From: an uncultured Eubacteriales bacterium
GTDB taxonomy: Bacteria > Bacillota > Clostridia > Oscillospirales > Acutalibacteraceae
DNA: 10,036 nt
NCBI GenBank assembly: GCA_902462035.1
Contig: CABQAC010000051.1
Span: 1 to 10,036, forward strand
Direction of reading: 5' to 3'
Positions within the stretch are counted from its first letter, which is position 1. Each line of letters starts with the position of its first letter. Below, one piece after another: positions 4,937-10,036 of this stretch. The notes beneath the pieces were generated by a model. That model ran no database searches. It was not told the origin of the DNA and was given only the letters and a program-made list of their open reading frames with translations. Both the position numbers and the translations under genes were made by a program.

Positions 4937-6364
4937 ATGCTAGATAAAGTCCACGAGGAATGCGGTGTCTTCGGGATTTATGACGAGGAAGGCTGCGACG
5001 TGGTGCAGGAAACATATCTTGCCTTGTATGCCCTGCAGCATCGCGGACAAGCCAGCTGCGGCATTGCCGTAAGCGACGACGGCGTTGTTTCCGCCTGCAA
5101 GGACAACGGCGTAATAACCGAAGTACTGACTCCAAAAGCGATGAAGGGCCTGGGCAAGGGAAAAATCGCGGTGGGGCACGTGCGTTACGCCGCCAAGGGC
5201 GATACCGAGCGCGCCAACGCCCAGCCGCTTGTCATGCGGTATTCCAAAGGCACTTTGTGCATTGCCCATAACGGCGCCATTTCCAACACGGCGGATATCC
5301 GCCGGGATTTGGAACAGGGCGGCGCTATTTTTCAAACGACCAGCGACGCGGAATTGATCTCGTATGTTATCGCGCAGGAGAGGATCACCGCCCTTTCGAT
5401 TGAGGAAGCTGTTCAAAATGCTATGAAACGCCTGAAAGGCGCGTATTCCCTGGCGGTGATGTCGCCGCATAAATTGATCGCGGCGCGGGACCCCAACGGC
5501 TTTCGGCCTTTGTGCATCGGCAAACTGGGCAAAAGTTTTATGATCGCGTCTGAATCCTGTGCTTTCGACAGCTTGGGCGGTGAATTTGTACGCGATGTGC
5601 TGCCCGGTGAAGTGGTGGTCTGTGACGAAGACGGTGTTCGCAGCCTGACAGAACACTGCGGTGGAAAAAGTTCTTTTTGTGTGTTCGAGTATATTTATTT
5701 TGCCCGTCCCGACTCGGTGCTGGAGGGGGAAAGCGTCCATATGTCCCGGCAGAAAATGGGCGCCTGCCTGGCGCAAGCCCACCCTGTGGAGGCGGACGTG
5801 GTTTGCGGCGTGCCGGATTCCGGTATTGACGCCGCCATCGGTTATGCCAACGAATCAGGCGTTCCTTATGGGCTGGCGCTGATCAAAAACAAGTACATCG
5901 GCCGGACCTTTATTCAGGATACCGATGCCAAACGGCGCAACGCGGTCCGGATTAAACTCAATGTCCTGGCCGCCTCGGTCAAGGATAAACGGGTGGTCTT
6001 GGTAGACGATTCCATCGTCCGCGGCACAACCTGCGAGCGGATTGTCCGCCTGCTGCGGGAAGCGGGGGCCAAAGAAGTCCATATGCGTATTTCTTCTCCT
6101 CCGTTTCTGCATCCCTGCTATTTCGGAACGGATATCAGTTCCCACGATAACCTAATCGCCTGCAAAATGACCCAGGAAGAAATCTGCCAGGCGATCGGTG
6201 CGGACAGTTTGGGCTTTCTGCCCATTGAGTTTATCCCGCAAATCGCGGGCCAATGTAAGTTGGGGCTGTGCGATGCTTGTTTTACAGGCAATTATCCCAT
6301 CGAGATCCCGCCGCGCCAGCCCAAGAGTAAATACGAACAAAAAATCAGACAGGTGGAGGTGTAA
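4937..6364 (+). CDS. purF: Amidophosphoribosyltransferase PurF (Fe-S type, with propeptide)
   Basis: A 475-residue enzyme for the first committed purine step: PRPP plus glutamine to phosphoribosylamine. It begins MLDKVHEE then CGVFGI. Cys9 is the expected N-terminal nucleophile of the class II glutamine amidotransferase domain, exposed by removal of an 8-residue propeptide. Other landmarks are LYALQHRGQAS (30-40), the HNGAISN segment (111-117) and the PRPP loop VVLVDDSIVRGTT (353-365). Cysteines at 248 (in FCVFEYIYFARPDS), 394 and 445/448 (in LCDAC) occupy the four [4Fe-4S] ligand positions of the B. subtilis-type enzyme, a cluster linked to oxygen-sensitive stability. AAGGAG at 4923-4928 lies eight bases before ATG 4937. 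The purM ribosome binding site overlaps the end of the gene. Confidence 0.98.
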   Translation: MLDKVHEECGVFGIYDEEGCDVVQETYLALYALQHRGQASCGIAVSDDGVVSACKDNGVITEVLTPKAMKGLGKGKIAVGHVRYAAKGDTERANAQPLVMRYSKGTLCIAHNGAISNTADIRRDLEQGGAIFQTTSDAELISYVIAQERITALSIEEAVQNAMKRLKGAYSLAVMSPHKLIAARDPNGFRPLCIGKLGKSFMIASESCAFDSLGGEFVRDVLPGEVVVCDEDGVRSLTEHCGGKSSFCVFEYIYFARPDSVLEGESVHMSRQKMGACLAQAHPVEADVVCGVPDSGIDAAIGYANESGVPYGLALIKNKYIGRTFIQDTDAKRRNAVRIKLNVLAASVKDKRVVLVDDSIVRGTTCERIVRLLREAGAKEVHMRISSPPFLHPCYFGTDISSHDNLIACKMTQEEICQAIGADSLGFLPIEFIPQIAGQCKLGLCDACFTGNYPIEIPPRQPKSKYEQKIRQVEV

Positions 6365-6371
6365 CAGGCGG

Positions 6372-7406
6372 ATGGAGAGCTATAGCAACACCTATAAGGA
6401 AGCGGGTGTCGACGTCACTGCGGGTTACAAAGCGGTGGAATTGATGAAAAAGCACGTTGCCCGCACCATGATTCCCGGCGTTGTCTCCGGCATCGGCGGA
6501 TTTGGCGGCCTGTTCGAGCTGCAAACGGCGGGTATGTCCCGCCCGACATTGGTGTCCGGGACCGACGGCGTGGGCACCAAATTGAAAATTGCCTTTTTGA
6601 TGGACAAGCACGATACCGTGGGCATCGACTGCGTGGCCATGTGCGCCAACGATGTGGTTTGCTGCGGCGCCAAGCCGCTGTTCTTTCTCGATTATGTGGC
6701 CGTTGGCAAGAACGTGCCGGAGAAGGTGGCGGCCATTGTCTCCGGGGTGGCGGAAGGCTGCGTTCAGGCGGGTTGCGCCCTGATTGGCGGCGAAACCGCT
6801 GAAATGCCCGGCTTTTATCCGGTAGAAGAATACGATTTGGCAGGATTCTGCGTGGGTATGGTGGACCAGGCCAACATGATCGACGGTTCCGCTTTGCAGG
6901 CGGGCGATGTGCTCATCGGCCTGCAGTCCAGCGGCGTGCATTCCAACGGCTATTCCCTGGTGCGCCGGGTGTTTGGCGTCAGCGAGGAAACCGTGGGAAA
7001 ATATATGCCGGAATTGGGCAAGACATTGGGCGAGGAACTGCTGACTCCCACCAAAATATATGTGAAAGCCCTGTTGTCGGTTTGGGAACAATGCGGCGTT
7101 CATGCCGTGTCACATTTGACGGGCGGCGGCTTTTACGAGAATATTCCCCGAATGCTCCGTTCAAATGTTACCGCGCGGATCGAAAAGAAGAAGGTTCCGG
7201 TACTGCCGGTATTCGATCTGATTGCCAAGACGGGCAATATCCCGGAACGGGACATGTTCAACACCTTTAACATGGGGATTGGTATGTGCATGGCCGTTCC
7301 TGCGGAAAAGGCGGACGAAGCCGTGCGGGTGCTCAAAGCTTGCGGCGAACAGCCTCATATGATCGGAGAAATCGTACCTGGGGACGGTGGAATCGAGCTA
7401 TGCTGA
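6372..7406 (+). CDS. purM: Phosphoribosylformylglycinamidine cyclo-ligase (AIR synthetase) PurM
   Basis: A 344-residue enzyme that closes the imidazole ring, FGAM plus ATP to AIR. Family motifs in order are GVVSGIGGFGGLFEL (36-50), GTDGVGTKL (63-71), the ATP-binding IDCVAMCANDVVCCGAKPLFFLDY segment (85-108), GGETAEMPGFY (139-149), and LIGLQSSGVHSNGYSLVR further on. The frame is open further upstream inside purF, but the start is ATG 6372. GGAGGT (6355-6360) lies 11 bases upstream, and the N-terminus MESYSNTYKEAGVD matches PurM proteins. Only 7 bases separate it from the purF stop, and its 3' end overlaps purN by 7 bases, so translation is probably coupled on both sides. Confidence 0.97.
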   Translation: MESYSNTYKEAGVDVTAGYKAVELMKKHVARTMIPGVVSGIGGFGGLFELQTAGMSRPTLVSGTDGVGTKLKIAFLMDKHDTVGIDCVAMCANDVVCCGAKPLFFLDYVAVGKNVPEKVAAIVSGVAEGCVQAGCALIGGETAEMPGFYPVEEYDLAGFCVGMVDQANMIDGSALQAGDVLIGLQSSGVHSNGYSLVRRVFGVSEETVGKYMPELGKTLGEELLTPTKIYVKALLSVWEQCGVHAVSHLTGGGFYENIPRMLRSNVTARIEKKKVPVLPVFDLIAKTGNIPERDMFNTFNMGIGMCMAVPAEKADEAVRVLKACGEQPHMIGEIVPGDGGIELC

Positions 7407-8029
7407 ACATCACGGTTTTAGTGTCCGGCGGCGGCACCAATCTGCAGGCGCTGCTGGACGCGCAATCCCGCGGCGAAATTCAAAACGGCGCCGTTTCCTG
7501 TGTAATTTCCAGTCGGGCGGATGCCTATGCTTTGGAACGCGCGCGAATGGCGGGAATCGCCACCGAGGTGCTTGTTCGGAAATCGTACGCTACCCAGGAA
7601 GATTACGACCAGGCGCTTCTCGCGCTGTTGGAAAAGCACCGGACGGATTTAATTGTGCTGGCTGGTTTTATGACGATCTTTGGGGAAACCGTAGTGCGCC
7701 GTTATCCCAACAAGATTATCAACGTGCATCCTGCGCTGATCCCTTCTTTTTGCGGCAAGGGCTTTTACGGCCTGCATGTGCACGAGGCGGTGCTGGAACG
7801 CGGTGTCAAAGTCACCGGCGCCACGGTCCATTTGGTAAACGCTGTGTGCGACGGCGGCCCTATTTTACTGCAGCAGGCAGTGGAAGTGCGTCAGGACGAC
7901 ACACCCCAGACGCTGCAGCGCCGGGTCATGGAGCAGGCGGAATGGAAGTTGCTCCCCGCCGCCGTTTCGCTGGTATGCCAGGGCCGTGTACGGGTCGAGG
8001 GAAACCGTACTTATATTGATCCAGCCTAA
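7400..8029 (+). CDS. purN: Phosphoribosylglycinamide formyltransferase PurN
   Basis: A 209-residue folate-dependent GAR transformylase (10-formyl-THF as donor). Visible motifs are VLVSGGGTNLQAL (6-18) for phosphate binding, LAGFMTIFG (87-95), and INVHPALIPSF (107-117) with catalytic N108 and H110. The GVKVTGATVHLVN segment (135-147) is followed by CDGGPILLQ with catalytic D151. The start ATG 7400 lies within the overlap ATGCTGA with the purM stop, and GGTGGA (7386-7391) sits eight bases upstream, so it is read by coupling with purM. Length and catalytic residues are standard. A longer frame open upstream to 7286 is the purM coding region read out of frame and is not part of the protein. Confidence 0.97.
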   Translation: MLNITVLVSGGGTNLQALLDAQSRGEIQNGAVSCVISSRADAYALERARMAGIATEVLVRKSYATQEDYDQALLALLEKHRTDLIVLAGFMTIFGETVVRRYPNKIINVHPALIPSFCGKGFYGLHVHEAVLERGVKVTGATVHLVNAVCDGGPILLQQAVEVRQDDTPQTLQRRVMEQAEWKLLPAAVSLVCQGRVRVEGNRTYIDPA

Positions 8030-8050
8030 TTAGCGCACGTACTTCAGTGA

Positions 8051-8059
8051 AAGGATGAT
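8051..8059 (+). promoter_or_regulatory. Ribosome binding site that decides the purO start
   Basis: AAGGATGAT contains the SD core AAGGA (8051-8055), 11 bases before ATG 8067. The ATG at 8055 is embedded in this SD and has no good SD of its own. The layout is almost identical to that before purE (AAGGATGGT then ATG at the same distance). Confidence 0.6.
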
Positions 8060-8066
8060 CGTAACC

Positions 8067-8783
8067 ATGAGCGAATTGAAAAAACTGACCGCGCTGCTAA
8101 AAGAAAATTCCTACCCAGGCCGCGGTATTGTTATTGGTAAAACAGAAGATGGCAAACAGGCGGTTTTCGCATATTTCATTATGGGCCGCAGCGAAAACAG
8201 CAGGAACCGCATTTTTGTCGAGGAAGAGGAGGGCATCCGCACCCAGGCGTTTGATCCTTCCAAGCTGACCGACCCTTCCTTGGTCATTTACGCGCCGGTC
8301 CGGGTAGTGGGGGATAAGACCGTCATTACCAACGGCGACCAGACCGACACCATCTGCCAATATTTGCTTGCGGGCAAAGGCTTCCGGGAAGCGCTTCGTA
8401 CCCGTACCTTCGAGCCGGACGAGCCCAATTTCACCCCCAGAATTTCCGCGATGGCCAAAATCCGCAACGGGAAACTGAAGTATAAGATGTCGATTCTAAA
8501 AAGCGCGGCCGGCAACAAAAAATCCTGCGAGCGGTTTTATTTTGACTATGACCAGCCACTCAATGGGGAAGGCCGGTTCATCCATACCTATCAATGTGAC
8601 GGCGCTCCCATCCCGTCTTTTTGTGGGGAGCCCACGCCGGTCAAAATAGAAGGAGATTTGGATTCCTTTGCCGATTCGCTGTGGAAGTCGCTCAATAAGG
8701 ATAACAAAGTTTCCCTGTTCGTCCGCTTTGTTTCCCTGAAAACCGGCAAAGCGGAAACAAAAATAATCAATAAAAATAAATAG
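8067..8783 (+). CDS. purO: IMP cyclohydrolase, PurO type
   Basis: A 238-residue protein of the PurO-like IMP cyclohydrolase family, first known from archaea and also found in Clostridia. It closes the purine ring, FAICAR to IMP. Recognisable segments are NSYPGRGIVIGKT (14-26), YFIMGRSENSRNR (36-48), YAPVRV (75-80), ITNGDQTD (87-94), the EPDEPNFTPRIS segment (116-127) and GEGRFIHTY (167-175). The family has an NTN-hydrolase-like fold and is unrelated to the MGS-like cyclohydrolase domain of PurH. It lies between purN and a free-standing AICAR transformylase, exactly where purH usually sits, which supports the role strongly. The C-terminal tail is lysine/asparagine rich. A start at 8055 would add four residues. 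Confidence 0.88.
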   Translation: MSELKKLTALLKENSYPGRGIVIGKTEDGKQAVFAYFIMGRSENSRNRIFVEEEEGIRTQAFDPSKLTDPSLVIYAPVRVVGDKTVITNGDQTDTICQYLLAGKGFREALRTRTFEPDEPNFTPRISAMAKIRNGKLKYKMSILKSAAGNKKSCERFYFDYDQPLNGEGRFIHTYQCDGAPIPSFCGEPTPVKIEGDLDSFADSLWKSLNKDNKVSLFVRFVSLKTGKAETKIINKNK

Positions 8784-8803
8784 TGAAGAAGGGAAGGAAT
8801 GGT

Positions 8804-9979
8804 ATGGCGAACGAGCTTTCTTTAAAATACGGCTGCAACCCCAACCAAAAACCAGCCCGCATATGGATGAAGCAGGGCGAATTGCCGCTGGAGGTTCTCA
8901 ACGGCAAGCCCGGGTACATCAATTTTCTGGACGCGTTGAATAGCTGGCAGCTGGTGCGGGAACTGAAAAAGGCCACCGGTCTTCCCGCGGCGGCGTCTTT
9001 TAAGCATGTCAGTCCCGCTGGCGCGGCCGTAGGCCTTCCGTTAAGCGATACGCTCCGAAAGATTTATTTTGTGGACGACCTGCCGCTCTCCCCGCTGGCC
9101 TGCGCTTACGCACGGGCGCGCGGCGCGGACCGCATGTCTTCCTACGGCGACTTTATCGCCCTTTCCGACCCTTGCGATGCTGAAACCGCCGCGCTGATCG
9201 CCCGGGAAGTTTCCGACGGTATCATCGCCCCCGGGTATTCGGAGGAAGCGCTTCGGATCTTGCTGGCAAAGCGCAAGGGGACCTATAACATTATCCGCAT
9301 GGACGAAAACTATGTGCCTGCGCCTGTCGAATACAAGGATGTGTTCGGCATTACTTTCGAGCAGGGCAGAAACGAGCTGCAGATCGACCAAGGGCTGCTT
9401 GCCAATGTCGTCACCGATAACAAAGAGATTCCCGCCGACGCCAAACGGGATTTGCTGATTGCGCTGATTGCCCTAAAGTATACCCAGTCCAATTCGGTCT
9501 GCTATGCAAAGGACGGCCAGGTCATCGGCGTGGGCGCGGGGCAGCAGTCCCGTATTCATTGTACCCGGCTGGCCGGCAACAAGGCGGATATTTGGCATCT
9601 GCGGCAGCACCCCAAGGCACTGGCCCTGCCCTTTAAGGACGGAATCCGCCGTCCCGACCGGGATAATACCATCGATGTTTATCTGTCCGACGATGCTATG
9701 GATGTACTGGCGGATGGCGAATGGCAGAACTTTTTTACCGTAAAGCCCGAACCCTTGACACGTGAGGAAAAGGCCGCTTATCTGCGGGAGGTCCGGGGCG
9801 TCAGTTTGGGCTCCGACGCGTTCTTCCCCTTTGGGGACAACATCGAACGCGCCCACCGCAGCGGCGTCGCTTATATCGCCCAACCCGGCGGATCCATTCG
9901 GGACGACCATGTGATCGACACCTGTAACAAATACGGGATCGCCATGGCGTTTACCGGCATTCGCTTGTTCCATCATTAA
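8804..9979 (+). CDS. Stand-alone AICAR transformylase (PurH C-terminal domain homologue, PurV type)
   Basis: A 391-residue phosphoribosylaminoimidazolecarboxamide formyltransferase: AICAR plus 10-formyl-THF to FAICAR. It corresponds to the AICARFT domain of PurH only; the N-terminal MGS-like IMP cyclohydrolase domain is absent. Family motifs are complete: LKYGCNPNQ (7-15), SFKHVSPAGAA (65-75) with the catalytic Lys-His pair K67/H68, and YTQSNSV (226-232). GAGQQSRIHCTRLAG (244-258), SDAFFPFGDNIERA (337-350) and the terminal TGIRLFHH follow. AAGGA (8794-8798) lies five bases before ATG 8804. A GTG at 8783, overlapping the purO stop, is open in frame but has no SD. The gene is called purV by some authors and often labelled purH. 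Confidence 0.95.
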   Translation: MANELSLKYGCNPNQKPARIWMKQGELPLEVLNGKPGYINFLDALNSWQLVRELKKATGLPAAASFKHVSPAGAAVGLPLSDTLRKIYFVDDLPLSPLACAYARARGADRMSSYGDFIALSDPCDAETAALIAREVSDGIIAPGYSEEALRILLAKRKGTYNIIRMDENYVPAPVEYKDVFGITFEQGRNELQIDQGLLANVVTDNKEIPADAKRDLLIALIALKYTQSNSVCYAKDGQVIGVGAGQQSRIHCTRLAGNKADIWHLRQHPKALALPFKDGIRRPDRDNTIDVYLSDDAMDVLADGEWQNFFTVKPEPLTREEKAAYLREVRGVSLGSDAFFPFGDNIERAHRSGVAYIAQPGGSIRDDHVIDTCNKYGIAMAFTGIRLFHH

Positions 9980-9999
9980 GCTTAAGGGAGGCGTTCCGC

Positions 10000-10036
10000 A
10001 TGAAACTATTGATGGTCGGTAGCGGCGGGAGGGAAC
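10000..10036 (+). CDS. purD: Phosphoribosylamine-glycine ligase PurD, N-terminal fragment (continues past window)
   Basis: ATG 10000 opens a frame running off the right edge with 12 visible residues MKLLMVGSGGRE. This is the characteristic start of GAR synthetase ('MK.LVVGSGGREHAL', the N-terminal nucleotide-like fold). AAGGGAGG at 9984-9991 lies eight bases upstream, and the gene starts 20 bases after the AICAR transformylase stop. Its position at the end of a clostridial pur operon agrees. Only the first residues are visible, so integrity cannot be judged. Confidence 0.88.
   Translation, partial: MKLLMVGSGGRE

Noticed and set aside
4940..5782. Minus-strand ORF of 280 codons opposite purF
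   Set aside because: Antisense shadow of purF; low-complexity His/Arg/Gly-rich composition is typical of reverse-strand reading in GC-rich genes.
6198..6371. N-terminal extension of purM inside purF
   Set aside because: The open frame upstream of ATG 6372 is out-of-frame purF sequence; the SD at 6355-6360 and family N-terminus fix the start at 6372.

Overview
The window looks like a chromosomal housekeeping stretch from a moderately GC-rich Gram-positive anaerobe, most likely class Clostridia (an Oscillospirales/Ruminococcaceae-type genome). The evidence is strong GGAGG-type ribosome binding sites, vegetative sigma-A-like promoters, a CIRCE (HrcA) operator in front of groESL, a propeptide-bearing Fe-S type PurF, and a split final purine step (separate PurO-type cyclohydrolase and AICAR transformylase). 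Every gene is on the + strand. This is inference from gene content; no database search was possible.

Layout. (1) Positions 1-326 are the C-terminal end of a diacylglycerol/lipid kinase family gene. (2) Positions 364-2480 are the heat-shock operon: a sigma-A promoter overlapping an unusually extended CIRCE palindrome, then groES, groEL and a strong intrinsic terminator. (3) Positions 2506-3969 are a two-gene membrane operon with its own extended -10 promoter: an NfeD-family protein followed by an SPFH/stomatin-like protein. (4) Positions 3970-4394 are a 425-base stretch without a conventional gene. It holds a well-formed promoter, a 25-codon ORF with a strong Shine-Dalgarno, an intrinsic terminator, a second hairpin, a second terminator and a 14-bp GC palindrome. 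(5) From 4407 to the right edge is a purine biosynthesis operon, purE-purF-purM-purN-purO-purV(AICARFT)-purD, tightly packed and continuing beyond the window.

How the genes work together. GroES and GroEL form the folding chaperone and are very probably repressed by HrcA at CIRCE. NfeD and SPFH proteins form a recurrent membrane-microdomain pair. The pur genes encode the PRPP amination step (PurF), GAR formylation (PurN), AIR synthesis (PurM), CAIR formation (PurE), the last two steps to IMP (AICAR transformylase and PurO) and GAR synthetase (PurD). purC, purK, purL/Q/S and purB are not in the window, and neither is a bifunctional PurH.

Most of the window is conventional. The least explained part is the 3970-4394 leader: the only convincing promoter upstream of purE lies in front of the 25-codon ORF, so transcription of the pur operon may have to pass two terminators. 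That makes it a candidate attenuation or riboregulatory leader. A second point is the CIRCE element, whose inverted repeat runs to 20 bp per arm and takes in the -10 box.
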